Shown here: positions 1 through 15,896 of the stretch, piece by piece
Numbering within the stretch: the first letter of the stretch is position 1
How the letters are laid out: the number at the start of each line of letters is the position of its first letter
Assembly (NCBI GenBank): GCA_019914945.1
Contig: CM034104.1
Span: 3,226,501 to 3,290,500, forward strand
Source: Typha latifolia
Lineage: Eukaryota; Streptophyta; Magnoliopsida; Poales; Typhaceae
Length of the DNA: 64,000 nucleotides
Direction of reading: 5' to 3'
The notes under the pieces: generated by a model
What the model was told of the DNA's origin: nothing
Databases searched by the model: none
Seen by the model: only the letters and a program-made list of their open reading frames with translations
Position numbers and translations under genes: made by a program

Positions 1-57
1 CGTCAGCACACGTGCTGTGCACGTGGATTTGGGAAACCCGTATACCTTCAACACCAT
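1..57 (-). CDS. GSTF: Phi-class glutathione S-transferase, N-terminal 19 codons (partial at window edge)
   Basis: The minus strand reads ATG at 57-55 and stays open to base 1, giving 19 residues that begin MVLKVYG and contain PKSTCTARVLT. This is the phi-class GST N-terminus: the first beta strand, then the loop with the catalytic serine (S11, in STC) that activates glutathione. GSTFs are cytosolic enzymes that conjugate glutathione to electrophiles such as xenobiotics and stress metabolites. The rest of the gene lies off the left edge. A CT-rich tract on the plus strand at about 61-95 is a GA-rich leader just upstream of the ATG, and the first 30 bases carry two CACGTG cores inside the coding exon. 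The start is the only ATG in this frame. Family assignment rests on a short but characteristic segment. Confidence 0.75.
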   Translation of the reverse strand, partial: MVLKVYGFPKSTCTARVLT

Positions 58-175
58 TCTTCGATCTCTCTTTCTTTCTCTCTCTCTCTCTCTTAACTCC
101 TCCTTGTGTATGTATGATCTGGAGTCGTACCACTCCTTAACGGTATTTATAGAAGAATAAGAAGGCCTCAAGTTC

Positions 176-530
176 GAGTTTTTTTTTATCAAAATAAACT
201 TATTTTCTAAATTTTTTATTGAAATAGATGACCTTAACAAAATCGCTGAATTAATCGGTTTAGCATTTTTATCGCTAAATAATTTTTTCTCTAAATTACT
301 GAAAGACTAAGTTAAAGAGATTTATATACATAAAACGTTGAATAGATCAATATTTTAGGACCAAACAAAAATGTTTAATTGATCAGTATTTTTACTAAGG
401 GAAAAATTGTCGATCAATTTAGTGTTTTTGTTAGAGCTACAATGAATTAGATCCCGTTTAGTAAATAAATTTAAGAGCAGTCTATTCTAATAAAAAAGTT
501 TTTGAACGAAACTAATTTAGTTAAAAACTC
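176..530. mobile_element. Older MULE-type MITE, relative of the copy at 27009-27345
   Basis: An AT-rich, non-coding element of about 355 bp that starts GAGTTTTT and ends AAAAACTC. It aligns over much of its length with the better preserved element at 27009-27345, sharing for example TTTATATACATAAAA, a TAGGA-CAAACAAAAA-like stretch and an ACAATGAATTAGA-like stretch. The flanks CTCAAGTTC (left) and CTCCAAGTTC (right) look like a slightly decayed 9-bp target duplication. It lies in the upstream region of the GSTF gene at the left edge. Confidence 0.5.
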
Positions 531-2890
531 CTCCAAGTTCTATAGATAGAAAAAATATGCTTGGAAAGAGGGATCTCTCCCGTAGTTGACTAGTCTCCGT
601 TCTAATCTTCTAGAAAGTAGTTGTCGTTAAAAATAATTTTTTTTTTTAAAAAAGAGAGAAATAGTAAGGTTTTAATTGGATATTTTGCAAAAGTTAAGAA
701 TTTCTTTTATAAAAAATATAATAATATAAGTTTGGATTTTTTTGAAATAAAAATTCATTAATTAATAATATTCGCTTTCTCTCTCTCTCTCTCTTACACA
801 CACATCAACCTTTGACTTCTCCTAACGTTATTTATTAAAAATCAGGGCTGAAGTCGGACTACAATTTTCACGCGATGTTAGGCGAGAAAGAAATATCGAC
901 AAAAATACTAAATTCGATCATTAGGAAAAATTTAGACGAGATTAGCCATAATTCATATTGTCAATTGTTAATTAGCATAACTAATATTGCTATTAATTAA
1001 CCTAAAGCAAAACATAAAAAGAAGGAAAAGAAAGAAAGGAATCTAGTCAAGCTTGGATGACCATTTCAATGGATGCTATCAAATACCCATTAAGAAAATT
1101 CGATTCCGTGTTCCTCAATCAATCCGCCATAGTTTAGTCTTGTTCTTGGATTCTTCTTGGTGTAAATGTACAACAATTTCAATATTAGATATATTATACA
1201 CTTTGTCAACGACATCGCCCTCATCGAGAGCAACTTACACGTCCCCAAATCCAAATTAGGTGCGTAACAAATATCTCTCAAGATAAAAATATACTTACAA
1301 AAACTTAATCACTCATAAATACCAATATGAAATGCATGTGTGGCTAAGAAAAATATATGTTTAGTAATTCATAAGCAATTTATTCATGGATACGCAACCG
1401 TGGAATTTTTTTATATGTACATGGCACCAAACTAAACAATGTGTTACGAACCGGTCTAATTCGATCCGCAACAGTTCTAAACTCAATAAAACTTGTAACT
1501 TTTGAAGTGATCTACGAATAATCTAACCGACGGATCTTCCTAAATTTTGGATATGTTGTCGCTCTTAGAGAGAGCTTTCTAACGAATCTAAGATTGTATA
1601 ATTTGAACGGTTAGATATCAAGATATTGCCCAAAATAGTGGCCGAAGGTTAATTGGATTCTAACTTGTTAGCCCTCGAATGGCTAGGTAGATGCTAGGTT
1701 TACTCCTTCGTGTGAAGGGGAACAGTTGTAGTAGAAGAGGAGGCTTAGAAGCTGAAGAACCCGACCAAAGACTTGAGCGGTGGAAGAAAGGAAGTGGGAG
1801 AGGGCGTCAATGGCTAGATACAAGTTGAGAAGGAGATAAAGGTCAAAGCCAATTCAATTACTAAGATAAAAACGCCAATTATGTTTCCTCCGCATATTTG
1901 TAAAGGCTCACCTTAGTGATTTATTAACTAAGTTAAACAACTCTAAAAAAACTATAACAAGCCAACAGCTAAGTTAAAACCCTAACAAACTAATAATTTT
2001 CGCCGCAGTGCGTTCGAACGCACCTGATCGCGCAATTTGTGTTCCCTGTAGTTGCGAACACATACAGACGTTCAAACGGCCCCCTTGGCAAAATGTCTTA
2101 TTCTCTTAAGCAAACACAAACTAGATAAATAGACTCATCCCAATGAATCCAATACCACGAGTGGATTCAATCCGATCGAGTCGTATCACAATGTCAAGAT
2201 GGTTTTCACGTTAAACATGGACTCATATCGGCTCAAATCATATGAGTATAGTGCTCCATTAAAATATTTAGTAAATACCAACTTTAATATTTACTGGAAT
2301 TTTTTTTTAAACCTATGCTCTTTATCCTGAGTTGGAATTCTTCTAGCTTCATAGCTCAGGGGAATATTATGTAGGAATTGAGACTGATATCTAGGCATGC
2401 AAAGTCGTATATGATGTGGAAATATATTTGAGTGTTCTATTAGTTAGATTATTTTGACAAGTTTTAAATAAAAATAATAATAAACACTCCCAAAAGAAGA
2501 CAGAAAGAGTCTTTATCTCGCAATGCTGACAAAGAGATATGAAAGCTTAATATATACTAACAATAGTGAATGGCAAATCTTGACTAGTGGTGCCTCTGAT
2601 CTCCCATTGCCTATGAGTTCACACTTGTTTAGACATAACATTGCACACCAACAGCTGTGACAGTCCAATCTAATATTGAAATTGGAGTAAATTTCAACTA
2701 AGAAGAATCCAGCAACTAAGACTAAATAATGGTGGATTGAGGAACACGGCGTCGAATTCAATAACTTAATACCTATTAAGCTTGACTTGATTTCTTTTTC
2801 ACTTTCTCAGTTTTAAATAATTAAATTTTTTTTTTGGGGGGTTGTTGTAAGAGTAAGAGAGTGATTTAAAAAATAAAATTTGATAACGTT
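531..2890. other. Intergenic, AT-rich; no gene recognised
   Basis: This stretch lies between the GSTF start and the GSTF fragment. It holds a (CT)n tract near 776-794, scattered AT-rich DNA and a more GC-balanced block at about 1440-2130 that looks like old repeat DNA, with a 16-bp palindrome at 2008-2023. Short open frames at about 1053-1259 and 2513-2761 have no recognisable domains or gene-like context, and I do not call them genes. Confidence 0.5.
2008..2023. repeat. Perfect 16-bp palindrome
   Basis: GTGCGTTCGAACGCAC is its own reverse complement. It sits in a block of probable repeat DNA, and a second TTCGAAC-like motif (GTTGCGAACAC, then GACGTTCAAACGG) follows within about 60 bases. 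Its function is unknown; it may be part of a decayed transposable element. Confidence 0.5.
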
Positions 2891-3070
2891 AAGTACTTGG
2901 CCGGAGACTTCTTCAGCTTCGCCGACCTCACCCACTTCTCCTACACCTTCTACCTCATGGCGGCGCCTTACGCCTCGCTCGTCACCTCGCGACGGCACGT
3001 GAAGGCCCAGTGGGAGGACATGACGGCGAGGCCGGCGGTGGCGAAGGTGGCGGCCACTATGAACGGCTGA
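2891..3070 (+). pseudogene. Orphan C-terminal fragment of a phi-class GST
   Basis: Reads 59 residues plus stop: KYLAGDFFSFADLTHF, then YTFYLMAAPYASLV, SRRHVKAQWEDMTARPA and VAKVAA. This is the conserved end of a phi-class GST, covering the YLAGD..S.ADL helix and the H(V)KAWWED.SARPAWKKVA tail. In the same frame a TAA lies at 2867-2869 and no upstream GST-like sequence is visible, so the thioredoxin fold and most of the helical domain are missing. The piece is far more GC-rich than its flanks, like a monocot GSTF exon. Two substitutions soften the usual motif (KAQWED for KAWWED, RPAVAKVA for RPAWKKVA). It points away from the GSTF start at 57-1, so it is not the missing part of that gene. Most likely a truncated duplicate; expression is unlikely but not excluded. 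Confidence 0.75.
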
Positions 3071-7995
<4,925 letters not shown>

Positions 7996-8892
7996 GATTC
8001 ACTTTATCATCTGCCTTCCTTCTCACAAGACTCTAATTTAAAGAAATCTCGTGTAGCTTTTATGCATTAATTAGACCAGCATATTGTTAATTACCACTTC
8101 TGCAATGCTAAAAAATCTCATGGGCTTTGTTCATGTCCAACCCAACAAAATGGGTCAAAATCGACCAGATTCGATCCGAAAGCCTGTTGAACTGGCTCAT
8201 GTCTATATATTTTATAGCGATGTAACAGACGTAAAGAAGCGAAGTATTGGAAAGAGTATTCTACGATATAAAATTCTAATCTTTATCAGATAATATTGTC
8301 TTTTGATTTGCATATTTTAGGGTAAAAAACTATTTATTGACTAAGATGGCAAAACATGCAAAGATCACAATCACCAGGAACTTATTTTGAGGCGTTGATA
8401 ATGGGCACTAATAAGATTTTAATAAAGCATGGACCTTGAATTGGACCATGCCAGGTTTTTCTAATTTGGTTGGCCGACTTAATGTCGGAATACAGTCTAC
8501 TTGTTGCTGTGGCCGGTTGTTGCTGCTGCTGCTGCTGATGAGATTAAGCTCCGAACTTAATTAGTTTATCTTACTTTTTAATTTTAATTTTTTTAAAATA
8601 AATTTAATTAGATATTAAAATAATATATTTAATTACTGAATCAGCTTAGGAGTTCCTGAACTAGTACTAAACTCAAAAACAAACGAGGCTATTCCAGTTA
8701 AAATGATGTGAAACTTTACAAACCTAAATATAGGGTTTGAATTCACTAGCAACATCATTGTGTGTGTGTGTGTCAGTGTGTGGGGGCAGGTGCTCCCAGT
8801 CAGCTCCAAGGCTTTTCCTGTGTTCTTGATCCCACGGCTAAGAAATAATTCGATCTCTCCCTCTTCTCTCTCTCTCTCTCTCCCATCATTGC
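7996..8892. other. Intergenic; 3' region of CoaE, MITE-like remnant, microsatellites
   Basis: Contains the CoaE 3' flank, a (CTG)n run at about 8521-8538, a MITE-like AT-rich piece at about 8545-8690, a (GT)n run at 8759-8778 and a (CT)n tract at about 8861-8882. No protein-coding gene is recognised before 8893. Confidence 0.5.
8545..8690. mobile_element. Degenerate MITE related to the element at 49676-49862
   Basis: The order CCGAACTTAATTAG, TTTTTAATTTTAATTTTTTT, AAATTTAATTA, AATTACTGAATCAG, TTAGGAGT, then CTAAACTCAAAAACAAAC matches the intact element at 49676-49862 throughout. The left terminal repeat is not clear here, so this copy is partial or eroded. Confidence 0.5.
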
Positions 8893-9096
8893 ATGGCTGT
8901 GATTGAGGACGAACAGAGGAAGAAGCAGCAGCAGCAAGCGAGGAGGAGGAGGAGAGAAGAAGATTTGATAAAGAAGATGATGCCATCTCCTTCTAATCCT
9001 TGTTTGAGTTTGTCTTGCCGGATAGAGAAGTTCACCTCAGTCTTGAACCTGTTTGTTGAAATGCCTAGCTTAGTTCTAGATCTCGTAGAATCTTGA
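8893..9096 (+). CDS. Possible small basic protein, 67 aa (doubtful)
   Basis: An ATG sits about ten bases after a (CT)n leader-like tract, the same arrangement as the real genes in this window, and opens a 67-residue frame. It begins MAVIEDEQRKKQQQQ, continues with RRRRREEDLIKKMM and ends in a mildly hydrophobic tail. The basic Q/R/K stretch would be helical. Splice-like sequence follows: TTTTGGCAG at about 9115-9123 precedes a 32-base segment ending CTTCAG|GTACTG, and CTTTCAG at about 10014-10020 precedes a segment ending GCGAAG|GTAATG. This could therefore be the first exon of a longer transcript, possibly with most of it untranslated. No family is recognised and the coding status is unproven. 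Confidence 0.25.
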   Translation: MAVIEDEQRKKQQQQARRRRREEDLIKKMMPSPSNPCLSLSCRIEKFTSVLNLFVEMPSLVLDLVES

Positions 9097-10833
9097 CTAC
9101 AATTTCTTGTTCTTATTTTGGCAGCTTGCAAAGGGAATTCAGTTGCTTGTCTTCAGGTACTGTGGTGATTAAAGTTCGTCATTTGGTTATCATCGTTTCA
9201 TGTTCATTTATCTGATCCTATATCTAAATTCCACTACAATCATCGCTGTGCATTGTGAAATTAGCCGAAGTAAAATATATCTTTGCAGTTATCTAGTGCA
9301 TTTCTTCTAAGAAAGATATCGTGTCTTAGGGAGTGTTAACAATTTATAGGCGCTAGATGTGAAAATTACCATGTATTAGTATTCTGGATCTTATCTGTAA
9401 TTTGCTACAATTTGGGAAAGAAACCACTTTTTGCTTCTTAAGAATAGTTAAGAACTATTTGCAGATTAACTATGTATCTCTTAATTTTTGCATATTTTTT
9501 ATTTGCTTCAGTGAGTTCAACTTTAATGGAATATGAGGTTCTAGTCAGTATTCTTGAAATAATCGGATTCATAAAAAGCTATTAATTTCACTAGTTCTTT
9601 GTACTTTTTTTTTGGGGTCTTGCTGTTTAATTTTGTTTATATTTACTTAGTAGGCCTGCGTTTTGCTATCATTATATTAGCGCATTGCTTAATAAATTCA
9701 AAAGTGAGGTTTTCGGATTTGCTCAATTGGCAAGTACAAGAATGTGAAGAAGATACCGAGTTTTGATATGTACAGCAGAGAGGGTGAGATATGAGATAGA
9801 GGATATATTAATATTTGAAGAAAACTTATTTGAAGGAATCAAATAAGAACCAAAAGAATTGCTTGAATGACCATGCAAATGCTTACCACTTTGTTAGTAT
9901 CAGCTTCTATGTGTAATTTTTTTTAATGTGCTAGATATATATGCAAATGCTCACCACTTGTATATTAAGCTACTAACTAAACTTCTTTGATTGCTAGTAT
10001 CTACTTCTCCCTTCTCTTTCAGAGCTTGGACATCGGTTTCTCACAAGATTGAAAGCAATGCCTTCAATAATTCTGGCGAAGGTAATGTCTAGACTCACTT
10101 TATGTTCTTTAGTATTGGAAGTAATGACTTCCTTTTCTCTCCATTTGCCTTTTTGTGTCTAACATCTATCAATCTGAATGGGTTAAGTTTCCAAGGTAAT
10201 CACTGGGATAATATCAGACACTGTGGTTCTAGGAAATTCTTATAGGATGCAGGGATTCTGCATACTTATATATAAATAGGGTCATAGAGTTTAGATTTTA
10301 GACAAGTACGAAGGCAGCCTATACTCATCCTTGAATTATGAATCTAGGCCCTGATGAATCTTATTGGGCTTAAATTTGTCATACTTGGCTGTGTTTAGAA
10401 GGGGACAAAGTAGCTTTATATATTATTCCTAGAGTTGTTCTAAACAACTTACCCAATTGAGAGGAATTCATTAGGAGCATTTTTTAAAAGGGAAAGCTTG
10501 TCTGACAAATTTTATTCTTAAGACCGTTTATTTATTTGTGAGTGACATACATTTTGACACAAGTTTCATACTTTGTTACAATAGTAAAATATTATCACAA
10601 AGGGAAACAACCTTGGCAGATTCATAAGTGCAAAAGAACTAAAGTTAGCCTATGACTTTGTTGCAATCCAGTAGTTGAAGGTACACATCCTTATGAATCC
10701 CCAAAAGGCTAGAGAAGAACCCCTAACCAACAAGACAGAACCCTACAATAGAAAAAAAAAAAGGAAAAAAAAAATAACAAACATGATCAAAGAACAAAAG
10801 TGGGTAGAACACCCTCGGCCACAATGAAGAAGA

Positions 10834-11260
10834 GTGAGGCTGTCACCAGCGGCTAGGGAGGTGAGGCCCTGGAGCATAGTAGTTGGACTCGAGGGCTGAC
10901 AAAGGGGTTAAAATTGATCGAGGTTGAGTAGGGAGAAGAGTCAGTCTCGATGGTGGTGAGGTAGATGTGGCAGTGGACGATAGCAGCGATGAACAGCGCA
11001 ACATAGAGAGAGGATGGAGCAGAGTTGGAGGACAAGGAGAAGAAAGCGAAGCGAGTTGCAAGAGAGAAGACAACGAAGGAGAGGCAAAGAGAACTTTGAG
11101 GAGAGGGGGAGGAAGAGAGAAAAGAGAGAGAATAAGGAAGAGGCAAGGAGAAGGGGATCATAAGGGTGAGATAAAACCCTCTAGAAAAGGTGAAGAATCT
11201 AGAAGAGTGGGAAGAACTGCGATGAACCCTAGTAGAGCTAGGACTAGCGAGGGAAAATAA
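10834..11260. repeat. GA-rich dispersed repeat (copy B)
   Basis: Purine-rich block whose left part (about 10834-10970) aligns with 27644-27782. Both contain GTGAGGCT, GGGAGGTGAGGC, TGGAGCA, a GACAAAGGGGTT stretch and a GATGGTG stretch in the same order. The right end, CCCTAGTAGAGCTAGGA, resembles the end of copy A. Open frames on either strand here are compositional and not convincing genes. Confidence 0.5.
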
Positions 11261-12151
11261 ACGATGAGCAAGCATAGTGGCTTACATAAGCACAAATATA
11301 TTTGGACAAAATAAAAAAGCAAAAATATGCATTTATTGCTATATGTAGACTAAACGGGTTCTATCAAAAAAATTGAAACTACTATTTTCCTCTAATTTAT
11401 CTCCATTAAATCTTGATATTTCTAGGTTCAAAGGAATAACCTGAGAATAATTTGTCTCTAGTTATTTCTTTCTAACTATAGCCTTCGATATGATTGAAAC
11501 TATTTCACAAGCTAAAAAAGTTTTTGTCTCTAGGGATTTAATGCAAGCCGACTTGCACTGATCAGTCAATACATTGATTATGTGTATCTGGTGCTCAAAA
11601 GTAAATTGGAGAGGATCGTTAGATTAGAGTGAGAACTGTACCTGATTGATGCTTGGGATTGCCCTGTACTAAATCTAGTTTTATTTTTTAAGATATAAAA
11701 TCTAGTTAGAAAGGAAATTTGAAGACACTCAATCATTTATTTATTTGCAAAAAGAAGTCAGCATCAACCTTGGTATATAAATCCCACAACCCCCAAAAAG
11801 AAAAGTAAAGAAAAAAAAGAAGAAAAAAAACTACACTTAACCTGAACAACGTTAAGATTAAGATTAAAAGATACTATGCTCAGAAATAGAAAAGAAGAGC
11901 TAGGGTCGTTCAGATGAGTGAAAAATTAGAAAAGATTTAGCTGAATAATCTAATATTTTCTCATTTAGCTGATGACAAGAAGAAACAACGACGTAAAATA
12001 AAAATATAAGCACCGTAACTTGACAGCAAAAGATGACATACGGACGCGGATCCGACCCACCGGATTCCGAGACGACCGCCTTTAGTCAACCTTAGCCTTC
12101 TCTTTGTGTGGGTGCCACTCCCCGTAGCCAATCTTCTCCTCTCCCGTTCGT

Positions 12152-12234
12152 CCACGTGGCTTCCTGGGTCCAAAACCCGAGTGCTTTGTGTTGAGTTTGA
12201 TCCAACCCCAATCCATCTCCAACTTTTGACGTCA
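12152..12234. promoter_or_regulatory. G-box and TGACGTCA motifs in a GC-balanced island
   Basis: CCACGTGG at 12152-12159 is a perfect palindromic G-box (bZIP/bHLH site type), and TGACGTCA at 12227-12234 is a perfect TGA/CRE-type bZIP site that also contains a TTGAC W-box core. More TTGAC/GTCAA cores (WRKY site type) occur within 150 bp on either side, for example AGTCAACC and GAGTTGACAAAG. The island lies about 1.3 kb before the RBOH start. Its use by RBOH is an inference. Confidence 0.35.
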
Positions 12235-12635
12235 CTTCCTTCTCCTTCCAAGTTTTAATCACGAATCATTTGGAGCAGGAGTTGACAAAGAGAGGCTTCA
12301 TTCCATGGTTACATCCAGTTGAGTCAAAAACCATTGGGGATTATGGTGATGGGTGAGTGGGAGGCATGCAACTAATAGAGTACTCTTATTCATATATTAG
12401 TTGGAAAAAACTATAGTTTGATATTAAGAAACTTAGTTCAAGATGTGTCTACTTGCTGTGGATACCAATATCTCAGCCATTCTCCAAAACGCGTCCCTAC
12501 CATTACCAAGTAATTGAGTTCCTATTCTATTTTAACTATTAGAAAATTTGGAGTTATATTAAAGACAATAAATACATCTGATATATGTTTACTTTTTATT
12601 TCGCCACCTTTCATAATCTGTTATTAAGATTTATC

Positions 12636-12637
<2 letters not shown>

Positions 12638-12706
<69 letters not shown>
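12638..12706. repeat. (TA)n microsatellite, about 68 bp
   Basis: An uninterrupted alternating AT run in the RBOH upstream region; a candidate length-polymorphic marker. Confidence 0.95.
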
Positions 12707-12709
<3 letters not shown>

Positions 12710-13370
12710 GGTTGACGCATAGCCGTTATGTATCATTTTCATCTGTTGGAAAGAAAATAAAAATGACAACGACATCGTAAAATTTTACTTCGCATGAAGC
12801 AAAACAAACTAATTGAATAATTATTGGAAGAGGTCAGAAGTTAGTAAATATTTTTGCACATATACCTACCATGGACTCAACTCCAAAGTGGGGTCAACTG
12901 TACATTTGTACATATGCCTTACATGCACATATCTTCAATCTAAATTTCCAATAACAAGTAGGGGCAAGACCTAAACCAGCACCATTTCAGGGTCTCCCTT
13001 ATCTGGTAGGTAGAGTTTAACATGGATCTAAAGCCTCATACAGTGTAGAACAAAAAGGAAATCTAATTATCTAATGTGGAGTATCTAAAGGGAGGTGGCC
13101 GATGGCTGACCCATTCCTGGATTATGTACAAAGATGTAAATAATGGGGTGAGATATTTTGGAAGTTTGGACCTTATTTAAACTACTAAGCCTCCAGTGCA
13201 AGTTGTTACACATGGTAGGCCATTCCTCAGAATGTTGGACTTCCATGAAATCTTAATCCAGTGGGAGAGCTGGTGTGCAAAACCTTGGGGGCGCCCCTGG
13301 ATTGCCTCTTGCTCACCCACTCTTATTTTGGTCTGTGCCACCCACAAACTCTCCTTTCCAAATTCCATTC

Positions 13371-13379
13371 TATTTATAT
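13371..13379 (+). promoter_or_regulatory. Possible TATA box of RBOH
   Basis: TATTTATAT lies about 190 bases before the RBOH ATG at 13565, followed by pyrimidine-rich leader sequence (TTCTTCTTCTTCTTC at about 13463). TTCCAG|GA just before the start codon could be the acceptor of a short leader intron. Confidence 0.35.
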
Positions 13380-13564
13380 CTCCTCATCTTTGTCTCGTGT
13401 CCCAATGCAGTTCCCTTCCCATCTAACTCTTTAATAGTTCCTATCATTTAAGGTTAGAAGTTTCTTCTTCTTCTTCTTTTCTCTGTTATGATTGTTGTTT
13501 GGTTTTCCTTCTTAGCTTCTTGGGCCTTATGCATTCATGATATTTGGATTCCAGGACAATTGAG

Positions 13565-15863
13565 ATGGCTTATAATGGAAACCTTGGCCCACATGGCAAT
13601 CCTGGGTCTGTGTTTGAGGACCCAGAAAGCAAGAATTCTAACAAGAGGAGTACAAGGTTCAAGGACAAGGATGAGTACATGGAGATCACGTTGAATGTAC
13701 GAGAAGACGGCGTCACAATCCAGAACAGCAGAGGTAAAGATCAAGAGATGGCGCTGCTCGCGAACTTGGACAGGCCGGCGCCATCGCTCAGCACGAGCCT
13801 GTCGTCGAAGCTGAAGCAGGTTGGGTCCGAGCTGCGGCGTATGACGTCGTTGAAGAAGCCCGAGGTGAGGCCTGCGCCGAGGCTAGACCGGACCATGACC
13901 GGTGCGGCACGAGCGCTGAAAGGCCTCCAGTTTGTGACCCATAACGTGGTCACGCAGGGATGGACGGAAGTTGAGAAGCGGTTCGACAAGCTTGCCGTCG
14001 ACGGATTCCTACTGAGATCAAGATTTGGGCAATGCATAGGTTAAGCAATCGCTCACGCTAAATATTACAATGAATTTAGCATTGTTATGAAATATAACAT
14101 TGATGGTTTAATGATATATATATATATATATATATTTTGGTTACTGCAGGAATGCTGGGATCAGAGGAGTTTGCAGGGCAAGTGTTTGATTCATTAGCGC
14201 GGAGAAGGGGGATCACAGCAGCTGTGCTGACCAAGGATCAGCTCAAAGAGTTCTGGCAGCAGCTGTCGGATCCAGGATTCGATGCTCGCCTTCAGACATT
14301 TTTTGACATGTATGAGTCAATCAGAATTCATTCAGTTTAGATTAGTTGAATTGTATTTTGTTCTTGATCAAACTGAGGTACAGTTGCAAATTCTTGACGT
14401 GCTTGGCACCAAATTTTGCAGGGTGGACAAGAATTTGGATGGCCGGATCACGGAAGAAGAGGTCAAAGAGGTGAGCTGAGGCTAGGCTAGCTGCAAACAA
14501 CTTTAGCACCACTTTTTCTGATCAATTTAGACGTTCTAACAACTAACAGAGATGTAAAATTCTGTAACTTAGATCATCACCCTGAGTGCATCTGCAAACA
14601 AGCTGACCAAGATCTTGGATCGCGTTGATGAATACACGGCTCTGATCATGGAAGAATTAGACCCTGACCATCTAGGTTACATCGACGTAAGTAAAACTCC
14701 AAGCATGTACAAATAATATATATATAGCAACCAACAAGCTGATGTTGTTTCTAATTAATCATGTACATGAATCTGTTATGCAGATCAAGAGCCTGGAGAC
14801 GCTCCTCCTGGAACCACAAGCCCCTGCAGCCAAATTGACCTCCAACACCTCCAACCTGAGCCAACTCATTAGCCAGAAGCTCGTCCCGACGAAGGATAGC
14901 AATCCAATCCGCCGCTGCTGCCGACGGATCTCCTACTTCATGGAGGACAATTGGAAGCGTGTCTGGGTCATGGCTCTGTGGCTTGGCATCTGCGCCGGAC
15001 TCTTCACTTGGAAGTTTATTGCCTACAAGCGCCATGTCATCTTTGAGGTTATGAGTTACTGCGTCTGCGTTGCAAAGGGTGGAGCAGAGACGACGAAGCT
15101 GAACATGGCCATCATCCTCCTTCCCATTTGCCGGAATACCATCACTTGGCTCAGGTCCAAGACCAGGCTCGGAGCCATTGTGCCTTTCAACGACAGTTTA
15201 AACTTCCATAAGGTATGTTCTTGTTTCATTCGGCTAGTTGTCTTAACTATGTTTTATAAGTTTAAATGAATCTCTAAGTCAAAAGTTTACATCATTCTCC
15301 TTCCTCTGTACTATTTCTTTGTATGTTCAGAGGACAATTAAATCAACTACTCTACCTTGCTTTGGATGACGGTACTTCTGTCTGCTTTAGAATTCTTACC
15401 TCGTTCACTTTAAAATAACAATAGCTTTATAATAGTACATATTCTTATTTATTATTTTTAAAATGAGGCTTTTATTTTAGAAATAATTATTTCTACATTT
15501 ATTTATATTCTAAAATAAGGGTATAATAATTATATGTGATATAAAGTAAAAAAAAAAGGAAAAAAATCTTATCTTTTACAAAATTACGATAAATACTCTT
15601 TAATTTAATATAAATTAAATTGATGTGATAGATATTAAGGATAAATTAGTAATTGAGTTAGTGTTTTGTATAAAAAATAATTTTGATAAATAATATTTGC
15701 ATTATAAAATATAACTAATATGATGTTTAGTTGTTATTATGAAATAAAAAGTTGTATTTCAGATTAAGAAAAAAATTATTCTTAAAGTGAACGGAGGCTA
15801 ATAAGGAATTAGTTTTTTTAAGTCTAAATTCTCTCTAGCTAGTAATAGGAAAAATAAACGGCT

Positions 15864-15896
<33 letters not shown>

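Larger units (their letters stand above)
9097..13564. other. Long intergenic region upstream of RBOH
   Basis: Contains the possible small exons noted near 9124-9155 and 10021-10081, the GA-rich repeat copy B (10834-11260), a GC-balanced island at about 12040-12310 with G-box and TGACGTCA motifs, a long (TA)n at 12638-12706, and the RBOH core promoter and leader from about 13371. A minus-strand open frame over 12251-11961 (96 codons) shows no recognisable domain. Confidence 0.5.

Noticed and set aside
10843..11275. Minus-strand frame of 140 codons
   Set aside because: Lies in the GA-rich dispersed repeat copy B, whose relative at 27.6 kb is not open in the same way.
13544..13564. Earlier in-frame start for RBOH
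   Set aside because: Only a TTG is present upstream; the first ATG is at 13565.
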